A stretch of 6,765 nt of DNA, taken from positions 1 to 6,765 of the forward strand of contig CAYMWV010000185.1 of NCBI GenBank assembly GCA_964394395.1. The letters are read 5' to 3'. Positions 1-5,888 of the stretch are shown here, piece by piece (position 1 is the stretch's first letter; each line of letters opens with the position of its first letter). The notes below the pieces were generated by a model. That model made no database searches. It was not told the DNA's origin and worked only from the letters and a program-made list of their open reading frames with translations. Source of the stretch: Sediminispirochaeta sp964394395 (GTDB lineage: Bacteria; Spirochaetota; Spirochaetia; DSM-16054; Sediminispirochaetaceae). The position numbers were made by a program, and so were the translations under genes.

Positions 1-57
1 CTCGGGAATAGAACCGACCAGTTGGTTCTGCTCCTCTCGTTCGCTTGGGAATAAACG

Positions 58-81
58 ACCACCGGTAAAACCGGTGGTTTT
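58..81 (+). terminator. Perfect 9-bp hairpin with T-run
   Basis: ACCACCGGT (58-66) and ACCGGTGGT (70-78) form a perfect stem around AAA, followed by TTTTAC. On plus this resembles an intrinsic terminator. On minus the stem is followed by CGTTTATT, so weaker two-way use at the end of the operon is possible. A second small hairpin, GCCCC (87-91) with GGGGC (98-102), lies directly downstream. A plus-strand gene ending just left of the window would explain it: frame 1 reads to a TAA at 52-54. Confidence 0.55.
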
Positions 82-276
82 ACTTGGCCCCTGGAAGGGG
101 GCTTACAGCAGGCAGAGCCTGAATTCAGTTGGCTCCAAAGTTAATCCCACTGAATCATGGCTGTCCATGATGATTTATTACGTTACGTCTAAGGTTACAT
201 ATACCTCAGGTGATGTCACACCAGAAAATCAGGTACTGGACAGCCTTCATCTTCGCCAGTTTGTTAACTGGCGCAC

Positions 277-303
277 CACCGCCAGAGGCGGTGCTTTGCT
301 TTT
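277..303 (+). terminator. Hairpin with T-rich tail
   Basis: CACCGCC (277-283) pairs with GGCGGTG (287-293) around the loop AGA and is followed by CTTTGCTTTT on the plus strand. The T-rich side is on plus, so as a terminator it would stop rightward transcription; nothing similar follows on the minus strand. No plus-strand gene is recognisable before it. Confidence 0.45.
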
Positions 304-448
304 ACAATCGATATCCGGGTTGCAAGATCCTGGATTGGCAATCAGCTGTTGCCAAAATTGTGGAAAACTCCTCGGACCGGTGATGAAGTCTCCCTTTGGC
401 CCTCTTTCCCTCTTGGTTGAGGGGATTTTAAGGTGAGGGGCCGGGGCC

Positions 449-500
449 GCTTCAGTCTGGGTTGCTTCAGCTTGGGTCACTTCAGCCTGGGCCGCTTCAG
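449..500 (-). repeat. 15-bp tandem repeat directly after the ligase alpha stop codon
   Basis: About three and a half imperfect copies of a 15-base unit; GCTTCAG or ACTTCAG recurs at 449, 464, 479 and 494. On the minus strand the units are in the frame of the alpha subunit and lie beyond its TAA (526-528). Read on, they would give AEAAQ, AEVTQ, AEATQ and TEAAP, and this frame stays open to about 247. The protein already ends where SucD proteins end, so this is either non-coding repeat or a C-terminal extension cut off by the stop. Confidence 0.75.
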
Positions 501-525
501 CGGTCCAACACCCGTTGCCGGAACA

Positions 526-1422
526 TTAGGAGCGTCCCAGGGCCTCTTTCAACAGGGGTCCCACCAGCCGGGGCCGCTGGGCAACCCGGGCCCCTGCACC
601 CTCCAGAGCGGCGATCTTGTCCTTCACCGAGCCGGTCCCGCCGGTGACGATTGCTCCGGCGTGACCCATCTTCTTTCCCTCCGGGGCGGTGCGGCCCCCA
701 AGGAAGGCGACCAGGGGCTTGGTGAAGCGGCCCGATTTTATCTCCGCTGCCACCTCCTCTTCCATGGTGCCCCCCAGCTCTCCGATAATTACCACCGCCT
801 CGGTTTCATCGTCCCCCTGGTAGTCGGCGAGCATTTCTGCAAAGCGGGTGCCGGGAACCGGGTCGCCCCCCACACCGATCAGGGTGGAGACGCCGAAACC
901 GGCGGCCACTACCTGGGCGGTCACTTCATTGGTGAGGCTTCCTGAGCGGGTCATCACCCCGATGGAACCGGCCTTGTAGACCCGGTCGATCCACCAGGGG
1001 AAGAAGCCCATCATCGCCTTCTCGGGGCTGATCACCCCACTGGTGTTTCCGCCGATTACCCGGGCACCGGCTGTCTTGGCAGCCGCCCGGATCTCCACCG
1101 CTTCATGTAAGGGGATCCCGTCTGCCACGGTGACGATCTTTTTGATTCCTGCGTCCAGGGCCTCCATTACCGCATCCCGGGTAAATCGGGGGGGAACAAA
1201 GAGCATTGCTGCATCGGCTCCTTCGGCCCCCCTGGATCCGACCGCCTCGGCCACGGTGTTGAAGACCGGAATTCCCTCAACCTGCTCTCCCCCTTTGCCG
1301 GGGGTCACCCCGCAGGTGACCTGAGTTCCCAGATCCATCATATGTTTGGTCCAGAAGCTTCCCTCGCTGCCGGTGATTCCCTGCACCAGGACCCTGGTGG
1401 TTTTGTCGATGAATATGCTCAT
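526..1422 (-). CDS. Succinyl-CoA-synthetase-like alpha subunit, probable sulfoacetate-CoA ligase (SqwKL) component
   Basis: A complete 298-residue SucD-type subunit (E. coli SucD is about 289). The CoA-binding N-terminal domain has VQGITGSEGSFWTKH (13-27), GVTPGKGGEQVEGIPVFNTV (38-57) and TVADGIPLHE (98-107). The ligase domain has VGGDPVPG (184-191), IIGELGGTMEEE (212-223) with the conserved Glu215, and KKMGHAGAIVTGG (250-262). His254 there is the residue phosphorylated in the catalytic cycle. The part facing the acid substrate is altered: the NCPG of SucD is NTSG (126-129), and the segment equivalent to KIGIQPGHIHKPG is rebuilt as an aromatic, basic stretch about three residues longer (AMMGFFPWWIDRVYKAG, 136-152). 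This fits an acid other than succinate; from context, sulfoacetate. Gene order beta then alpha is that of sucCD. It is the last recognisable gene of the cluster. No clear terminator follows on the minus strand, although the hairpin at 58-78 might serve. Confidence 0.9.
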   Translation of the reverse strand: MSIFIDKTTRVLVQGITGSEGSFWTKHMMDLGTQVTCGVTPGKGGEQVEGIPVFNTVAEAVGSRGAEGADAAMLFVPPRFTRDAVMEALDAGIKKIVTVADGIPLHEAVEIRAAAKTAGARVIGGNTSGVISPEKAMMGFFPWWIDRVYKAGSIGVMTRSGSLTNEVTAQVVAAGFGVSTLIGVGGDPVPGTRFAEMLADYQGDDETEAVVIIGELGGTMEEEVAAEIKSGRFTKPLVAFLGGRTAPEGKKMGHAGAIVTGGTGSVKDKIAALEGAGARVAQRPRLVGPLLKEALGRS

Positions 1423-1430
1423 GCTTTCTT

Positions 1431-1437
1431 CTCCCCT
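1431..1437 (-). promoter_or_regulatory. Ribosome binding site fixing the ligase alpha start
   Basis: AGGGGAG on the minus strand lies eight bases before the ATG at 1422. It marks an independent start and argues against a fused beta-alpha protein. The ATG is also part of ATGA; in that other frame the preceding bases read ASGEKKA then stop, a possible end for the beta subunit. Confidence 0.75.
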
Positions 1438-1443
1438 GATGCA

Positions 1444-1543
1444 NNNNNNNNNNNNNNNNNNNNNNNNNNNNNNNNNNNNNNNNNNNNNNNNNNNNNNNNN
1501 NNNNNNNNNNNNNNNNNNNNNNNNNNNNNNNNNNNNNNNNNNN
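1444..1543. other. Assembly gap (100 N) at the ligase beta-alpha junction
   Basis: Exactly 100 Ns, so of unknown true size. It hides the C-terminus of the beta subunit. With this nominal size the two subunits happen to share a frame, which creates an apparent 700-codon fusion, but the alpha subunit has its own ATG and Shine-Dalgarno sequence. Confidence 0.95.
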
Positions 1544-2628
1544 GTGCCCCGGATACAGGTGACGATGGGCCGGTCCGGTTTGAGTCTGCTGATGGCATCC
1601 ACCACCCCCTCGGCCATTACATCGGCCCGGGCGATGGTACCGAAGGTGACGATGAGGATCACCCTGGAGTCGGTCTTGAGACAGAGCTCCATGGCCCGCA
1701 TCGCCTTGCGGTAGTTGGGGCCACCGAACTCCAGGTAGTTGGCCACTGTCCCGCCCTCGTAGTGGATCAGGTCGTAGACCGTGGTGGTGAGTCCCGCCCC
1801 GGCGCACATCAGGCTGATATCGCCGTCGAACTGCAGGAAGGGGATTCCCTCTTCGGCGGCCTCTTTCTCTACTTCGCTTTCGTAGTGGTCGCTGCCAGCC
1901 TCGAAGCGTTTCTGCCTGTGCAGGGAGTTGTCATCCACCGAGAACTTTCCGTCCCCGGCGATGAGGGAGCCGGTTTCAGAAGCACTGGCGCCCCCGTTGC
2001 TGGCCTTGGCGCTGCCGGAGGGATCAACGCTCCTCCCGCCTCCCCGGGTAATAAAGAGGGGATTGATCTCCGCCAGCTCCCCGTCGTTTTTTTGAAAAAG
2101 GGAAGTCAGGGCGAGAAGAATTTTCACAAAGCCCTTGAACTGCTCTCCGGAAAGGCCCAGGGAGAAGGCCACTTGCCGGGCTTGCCACCCCTCCAGTCCC
2201 CGGGCGATGTCGAAGCTGCGGCGCACGATTGCCTCGGGCTTTTCCTTCGCCAAAGTTTCAATCTCAACCCCTCCCTCGGCGCAGGCCATCACCAGGCCGC
2301 ATGCCGTAGCGGGGTCCACAGTGACCGAGAGGTAGAGCTCCCGGTCGATATCTACCGCTTCTTCCACCAGGATGCTTGGTACCTTGGGGGTGGTTCGTCC
2401 GAAGAGGTCGGCTGCGGCGTCCCGGGCTTCCTCCAGGCTCTTAACCACCTTGATCAGCCCCGCCTTGCCCCGGCCTCCGGAGAGTACCTGGCTCTTCAGG
2501 ACGCAGGGGAGGCCGACCGCTTCCACCGCCCCGCTTACTTCCTCAGCACAGCCGATTCGGCGGCTTTTCGGTACCGGGATTCCTGCCTCCGCAAAGAGCT
2601 CCTTGGCCTGGTATTCGTAGAGTTTCAT
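1544..2628 (-). CDS. Succinyl-CoA-synthetase-like beta subunit (ATP-grasp), probable sulfoacetate-CoA ligase (SqwKL) component; C-terminus lost in gap
   Basis: The beta subunit of an NDP-forming acyl-CoA ligase related to SucC. It begins with the family start MKLYEYQAKELFAEAGIPVP. ATP-grasp features are KSQVLSGGRGKAG (45-57) and AEINPL (186-191), with Glu187 and Asn189 matching E. coli Glu197 and Asn199. The second Mg ligand is Asp226 in AGDGK. The ligands are 37 residues apart against 14 in E. coli, owing to a Ser/Gly/Ala-rich insertion at about 196-224. The CoA-ligase domain begins near 265, but the usual DVGGGAT reads EFGGPNY (300-306) and NIFGGIVRCD reads VTFGTIARAD (327-336), so the acyl-acid site differs from succinate-specific enzymes. 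The frame runs into a gap after residue 361; by comparison with E. coli SucC about 35-40 residues are missing. With the alpha subunit it should turn sulfoacetyl-CoA into sulfoacetate, yielding ATP. Fold is firm, substrate inferred; I cannot tell which of SqwK and SqwL this is. Confidence 0.88.
1957..2043 (-). repeat. Low-complexity insertion in the ligase beta subunit
   Basis: Codons 196-224 encode a Gly/Ser/Ala-rich stretch (for example SGSAKASNGGASASETG) between the two Mg-ligand motifs of the ATP-grasp domain. In E. coli SucC the same place is a short beta turn, so about 23 residues have been inserted. The reading frame is kept and the flanking motifs are intact. The composition resembles the tail of the transketolase N-subunit. 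Confidence 0.75.
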
Positions 2629-2632
2629 TTCA

Positions 2633-2732
2633 NNNNNNNNNNNNNNNNNNNNNNNNNNNNNNNNNNNNNNNNNNNNNNNNNNNNNNNNNNNNNNNNNNNN
2701 NNNNNNNNNNNNNNNNNNNNNNNNNNNNNNNN
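2633..2732. other. Assembly gap (100 N) between dehydrogenase and ligase beta genes
   Basis: Exactly 100 Ns, the usual scaffolding placeholder, so the real distance is unknown. It hides the dehydrogenase stop codon and the ribosome binding site of the ligase beta subunit, whose ATG is four bases past the gap edge on the minus strand. Those four bases are TGAA, so the TGA might itself be the dehydrogenase stop. Confidence 0.95.
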
Positions 2733-4153
2733 CCCCGGCGCTTCCAGAACTCCCCCCACATCTCTTCGTCGGTGGGTTTGACCGGGGTGATGGGCTCGCT
2801 GAGCCAGGTGATGTTCAGAAAGTGGCGGTAGTAGATGTTCTCGGTGGTGATGTTTCCCCCCCAGGTGCCGCAGCCCAGGGTGACCGTGCTGGGCATACCG
2901 TTGAAGAAATTGCCTCCGTTGGCCGGTGCCTGGGGCTGGCGGATCATGATGCGACTGGAACGCATCTCCCTGCCAAGTCGGTCGATGTAATCGGCCTTGA
3001 AGGTGTGGATCCCGCAGGAGTGGCCGGTACCAGCGAAATCGGTAACCGCCTTTAACAGGCTCAAGGCTTCCTCGAAGTCCGAAGCCCGGAAGATGGTGAG
3101 CACCGGGCTCAGTTTTTCTCCCGAAAAACGCTCCTCCTCCACCGGTTTCGAGCCCTCCACCAACAGGAGCCGGGTCGCCCCACCAACCGACAAGCCTGCG
3201 CCCCCGGCGATCTTCACCGCCGACTGGGCGATAATTGCCGGGTTAAGCCCCACATGGCCCTTCTTGTTCGGCACCCACATGTACCCCCCAAGCTGCCGTT
3301 TCTCATCTGCGCTGCACAGGTGGGCCCCCTCGCTGCGAATCGCCTCCACAAAGGCGTCATAGACCGAATCAACTACAATCACCGAGTTCTCGCTGGAACA
3401 GCTGGTGGCGTAGTCGAAAACCTTGCTCAAAGCTATTTTGGTCGCGGCATCGGAAACATCCGCATCCTCGGCAACAATCTGCACCGAGTTTCCCGGTCCT
3501 ACTCCATAGGCGGGGGTTCCCGAGGAGTAGGCCGCCTTTACCATGGCTCCACCACCGGTGGCCAGCACCAGGTCCACCTGGCGCATCAGCTCTTGGGTCA
3601 GCTCCACGCTGGGCTCTTGGATAATCTGCACCAGATCCTCCGGAGCTCCAACTTTGGCAAGTCCCCGGCGCATGAAATCCACCGCCATCTTGCTGCTCTT
3701 TTTGCTTTTGGGATGGGGGGCGAAGATCACTGCATTGCCCCCTTTGAGGATGGAGATGGCGTTACTTGCCGGGGTGGCGGTGGGGTTGGTTACCGGGGTT
3801 AGGGCGCCGATTACTCCCGCCGGTTTGGCGTACTTCCGAATGCCTTTCGACGGATCCTCCTCAATCAGTCCCACCGATTTGGCGCCTTTGATATCCTTCA
3901 GCACCCCCAGCACCTTTCCCTTGTGCTTCTTGATCTTGTCCTCCACATTACCCATGCCGGTTTCGGCCACGGCCTTTTCCGCCAAGGTTTTGATGTTGGA
4001 GTCTTCGTAAACCTCCCAGCCAGCGGCCAGGCAGAGGTCGTCAATCTGCTCCTGGCTGTATGTAGCCGCCACCGCCTGGGCCTTCCTTGCCCGGGCTACC
4101 AGCCCGGCAATCAGTTCCTGATTATCCATGTTTTTCTTTTTTACGTCACTCAT
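2733..4153 (-). CDS. sqwD: CoA-acylating aldehyde dehydrogenase, probable sulfoacetaldehyde dehydrogenase; last codons lost in gap
   Basis: An aldehyde dehydrogenase of the acylating branch (EutE, PduP, SauS and the AdhE N-terminal domain). It turns an aldehyde, CoA and NAD into acyl-CoA and NADH. 473 codons are visible. The cofactor-binding segment is GALTPVTNPTATP (116-128). ATGGGAMVKAAY (198-209) and YGVGPGNSVQIV (216-227) follow. The catalytic thiol is Cys252 in SCSSENSVIV, aligning with the CASEQ motif of AdhE. LSPVLTIFRA (348-357) and TTENIYYRHFLN (436-447) are further family blocks. No microcompartment-targeting N-terminal extension is evident. The frame enters the N gap at Lys-Arg-Arg-Gly, close to where relatives end, so few residues should be missing. 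Followed by a succinyl-CoA-synthetase-like pair, it fits oxidation of sulfoacetaldehyde to sulfoacetyl-CoA in the sulfo-TK variant. Sequence alone cannot exclude acetaldehyde or another small aldehyde as substrate. Confidence 0.9.
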
Positions 4154-4158
4154 CCCGT

Positions 4159-4165
4159 CCCCCTT
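4159..4165 (-). promoter_or_regulatory. Ribosome binding site fixing the aldehyde dehydrogenase start
   Basis: The minus strand reads AAGGGGG five bases before the ATG at 4153. The open frame continues upstream to a non-ATG codon at 4216, but only the ATG at 4153 has a proper Shine-Dalgarno sequence, so the start is placed there. Confidence 0.75.
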
Positions 4166-4239
4166 CGCTATTCCGTAGAAGCACCGTTCTTCTTCTGTTT
4201 TTGCTTTAAGCCACAACCATCATGCTCGGACTATACCGA

Positions 4240-4264
4240 CATCAGCCCCTTTTTAGGGGCGATG
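4240..4264 (-). other. Stem-loop just after the isomerase stop codon
   Basis: GCCCCT (4245-4250) pairs with AGGGGC (4255-4260) around a four-base loop. CATC (4240-4243) and GATG (4261-4264) lengthen the stem past one bulged base. It begins seven bases after the isomerase stop in the 118-base spacer before the dehydrogenase. No T-run follows on the minus strand, so it is not a standard intrinsic terminator. It may protect the 3' end of a processed mRNA or attenuate transcription. Confidence 0.55.
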
Positions 4265-4271
4265 GAAAAGG

Positions 4272-4754
4272 CTATTTGAAGTTCTCTTTCTCTATCTCCA
4301 CCACCTGGTTAAAGGCGTTGGTGAGGAAATCCTTCTTGAACTCCATCTTCTGGGTAAAGCTCATGGTAAGCCACGCCTCTACAATCTGGACACCCAGAAA
4401 GGGGGCGGTGATCCATCCCCCCATGGTAAGCACGTTGGCGTTGTTGATAATCTTTCCCCGCTCACCGGAGAATACTCCATCGGCCACACAGGCGTAGACC
4501 CCCTTGTACTTGTTGGCCACAATGGCCATTCCCTGGCCGGTTCCGCAGACCAGGATCCCCTTTTCAGCTTCCCCCGCCTGGATCGCCTTTGCCACCTTGG
4601 GGGCCTGGATAACGTAGGGCTGGGGATGCTCTTTATCTTCAATACCAAAGTCTATCACTTCGATATCTCCACGCTCATTCAGATATTCCACCACCGCCTC
4701 TTTCAGGGGAAAACCCGAGAGATCCGATGCTATTGCCAGTTTAATCTTTTCCAT
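4272..4754 (-). CDS. sqwI: RpiB/LacA/LacB-family sugar isomerase, probable 4-deoxy-4-sulfoerythrose isomerase
   Basis: A 160-residue protein of the RpiB/LacAB fold, slightly longer than typical RpiB (about 145-150). The family core is plain: IASDLSGFPLKEAV (8-21), EVIDFG (32-37), and GILVCGTGQGMAIVANK (66-82) with the catalytic-base Cys at 70, then NNANVL (104-109). Several RpiB hallmarks are absent. The His of the SDHAG-type motif is Leu12, the His before NxxNVL (E. coli His99) is Ile103, and the C-terminal GGRHxxR stretch that supplies the phosphate-binding arginines is replaced by KMEFKKDF. It is therefore unlikely to be an ordinary ribose-5-phosphate isomerase. Beside transketolase and acylating aldehyde dehydrogenase genes, the best fit is aldose-ketose isomerisation of 4-deoxy-4-sulfoerythrose in the sulfo-TK pathway. 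The ATG at 4754 has AAGGAG six bases upstream. LacA/LacB-like activity on another sugar is the alternative. Confidence 0.88.
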   Translation of the reverse strand: MEKIKLAIASDLSGFPLKEAVVEYLNERGDIEVIDFGIEDKEHPQPYVIQAPKVAKAIQAGEAEKGILVCGTGQGMAIVANKYKGVYACVADGVFSGERGKIINNANVLTMGGWITAPFLGVQIVEAWLTMSFTQKMEFKKDFLTNAFNQVVEIEKENFK

Positions 4755-4812
4755 CTTCTGCTCCTTTGCTTAATCTTGTTGTACCATGTCTGCCGCCCTA
4801 TACGCCCCTTGG

Positions 4813-4878
4813 GACGGACGCCCCCCGGCCGCCCCCCGGACAACCCCCGGACGACTGCCGGGCAACCCCCGGACAACC
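4813..4878 (-). repeat. Six-copy imperfect 11-bp tandem repeat between the transketolase and isomerase genes
   Basis: Read on the minus strand, 66 bases divide into six consecutive 11-base units. The first, second and fourth are close to GGTTGTCCGGG and the others have drifted (AGTCGTCCGGG, GGGCGGCCGGG, GGGCGTCCGTC). It fills the middle of the 156-base spacer 4755-4910. Since 11 is not a multiple of three, and the frame following the transketolase stop closes quickly, it is not a coding extension. Four runs of five or six G on the sense strand could fold into structures in the mRNA. Confidence 0.85.
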
Positions 4879-4910
4879 GTCAGTCACCCTCCGGGCGGTC
4901 TCAGCTGAAT

Positions 4911-5873
4911 TTACTTCCTGGCGATCACCTTTCGTGCCGCCGCTGCAATGTCTGCGCCGCTAAGGTTGTAATTCTCCACCAGCCACTCCTCGGTTCCCAC
5001 TTCGCCGAACCGGTCCTGGATACCGATCCGGGCCATGGGCACCGGATACTCCTCCACCAGCACTTCGGCAACCGCAGAGCCGAGGAAGTTGACCACCTGG
5101 TGGTTCTCACAGGTGACGATCGCTCCGGTTTTCTTCGCCTGATCCGTCACAAGCTCCCGGTCGATAGGTTTGACGGTGTGCATATCCACCACCGCTGCCC
5201 TTACCCCTTCAGCCTCTAACAGCTCTGCCGCCTTCATTGCCTGGGCCACCATAATGAAACCGGTGGCTATCAGAGTAACATCGCTCCCCTGGCGGAGCAC
5301 CTTCCCCTTGCCTAGCTCAAAGCTCTCATCTTCGCCGTAGAGAAACGCCCCCCCTTTACGGTGGAGCCGCATATAGGTGCAGCCCTTATAAGTGGCACTC
5401 GCCTTCACTAAAGCCGCCAGGCTCCGGTTGTCCGCAGGTTCAAACACCACCAGGTTCGGAATGTTCCGCATCAGCCCACCATCCTCGAAGGACATGTGGG
5501 TTCCGCCGTTGTAGGCCGCCGAAACCCCCGGATCGGTTCCCACCAGCTTCACGTTTAGTTGGGCGTAGTTGGCGCTGATGAAAAACTGGTCGTAGCTCTT
5601 CCGTCCTGCAAAGGCGGTAAAGCTCGCCGCAAAGGGGATCTTCCCCACCGAGCTTAAGCCCGCAGCCACACCGGCCATGTTCGCTTCCGCCACCCCGATA
5701 TCAAAGGTGCGCTTTGGGAAGGCTTTCTGAAAGGGCACCGTCCCCGATGCCTTCATCAAATCCGCCTCCAGCACCACAATCCGCTCATCCTTTCCGGCCA
5801 GTTCAACCAAAGTGTCATTATAAGTCGCCCGCATATCCGGGGCTTTCTTTTCTGTTTCCTTGTTTGTGCTCAT
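4911..5873 (-). CDS. sqwH: Transketolase, C-terminal subunit, probable 6-deoxy-6-sulfofructose transketolase subunit
   Basis: A complete 320-residue C-terminal transketolase half, about the usual size (300-320). It carries the pyrimidine-binding domain and the C-terminal transketolase domain. FDIGVAEANMAGVAAGLS (57-74) contains the Glu (63) that activates the thiamine ring. FAGRKSYDQ (88-96), THMSFEDGGLMRNIPN (125-140) and EPADNRSL (145-152) are further family blocks. The C-terminal domain runs from about 195 (DVTLIATG) to the end. The start is the ATG eight bases after a clear AAGGAGG. It is placed directly behind its partner subunit. In the proposed pathway the complex acts twice, first on 6-deoxy-6-sulfofructose and then on 4-deoxy-4-sulfoerythrulose, with glyceraldehyde 3-phosphate as acceptor, releasing sulfoacetaldehyde at the second step. 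Family assignment is certain; the sulfosugar role is inferred from context. Confidence 0.92.
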   Translation of the reverse strand: MSTNKETEKKAPDMRATYNDTLVELAGKDERIVVLEADLMKASGTVPFQKAFPKRTFDIGVAEANMAGVAAGLSSVGKIPFAASFTAFAGRKSYDQFFISANYAQLNVKLVGTDPGVSAAYNGGTHMSFEDGGLMRNIPNLVVFEPADNRSLAALVKASATYKGCTYMRLHRKGGAFLYGEDESFELGKGKVLRQGSDVTLIATGFIMVAQAMKAAELLEAEGVRAAVVDMHTVKPIDRELVTDQAKKTGAIVTCENHQVVNFLGSAVAEVLVEEYPVPMARIGIQDRFGEVGTEEWLVENYNLSGADIAAAARKVIARK

Positions 5874-5881
5874 CTTCTCGC

Positions 5882-5888
5882 CCTCCTT
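5882..5888 (-). promoter_or_regulatory. Ribosome binding site of the transketolase C-subunit, abutting the upstream stop codon
   Basis: The sense strand reads TAAAGGAGG: the stop codon of the N-subunit (5888-5890) runs straight into a strong Shine-Dalgarno sequence eight bases before the ATG at 5873. This supports translational coupling of the two halves, as expected for subunits needed in equal amounts. Confidence 0.8.

Larger units (their letters stand above)
1..448. other. Gene-free region beyond the operon
   Basis: I see no recognisable gene here. One plus-strand frame is open from base 2 to 436, but its translation has no domain I know, no Shine-Dalgarno sequence was found, and it runs through the hairpin at 58-78. 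Inverted repeats are unusually frequent: 58-78, 87-102, 154-171 (ATCATGG with CCATGAT), 277-293 and 408-423 (CCCTC with GAGGG, followed by GATTTTAA). The 100-240 stretch looks more AT-rich than the operon. This may be a terminator region or the remains of a small mobile element; I cannot decide which. Confidence 0.5.

Noticed and set aside
2..436. Plus-strand open frame at the left edge as a gene
   Set aside because: No domain is recognisable, no ribosome binding site was seen, and it passes through a strong terminator-like hairpin. It is probably chance openness.
526..2628. A single 700-codon beta-alpha ligase fusion
   Set aside because: The continuity depends on 100 placeholder Ns happening to keep frame. 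The alpha part has its own ATG with AGGGGAG eight bases upstream and starts at the normal SucD N-terminus, so two separate subunits are far more likely.
526..2628. Plain citric-acid-cycle sucCD
   Set aside because: The CoA, ATP and phospho-His residues agree, but the acid-binding motifs of both subunits depart from SucCD and the genes sit in a transketolase and acylating-dehydrogenase cluster.
1342..2781. Long plus-strand open frame opposite the ligase beta gene
   Set aside because: It spans both N gaps and is the antisense shadow of a GC-rich gene with clear family motifs on the minus strand.
4154..4216. Upstream extension of the aldehyde dehydrogenase to a non-ATG start at 4216
   Set aside because: The extra 21 residues resemble no family N-terminus and no Shine-Dalgarno sequence precedes them, while the ATG at 4153 has AAGGGGG at good spacing.
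4272..4754. Ordinary ribose-5-phosphate isomerase B of the pentose phosphate pathway
   Set aside because: Both active-site histidines and the phosphate-binding GGRHxxR motif are missing, although the catalytic Cys is present.
4813..4878. CRISPR array
   Set aside because: Units are 11 bases and directly adjacent with no unique spacers, and no cas genes are present.
5640..5710. AEAN in place of AEQN around the catalytic Glu of the transketolase C-subunit as a specificity change
   Set aside because: Ala is, as far as I recall, also common at this place in split transketolases, and the catalytic Glu is intact, so it says nothing about the substrate.
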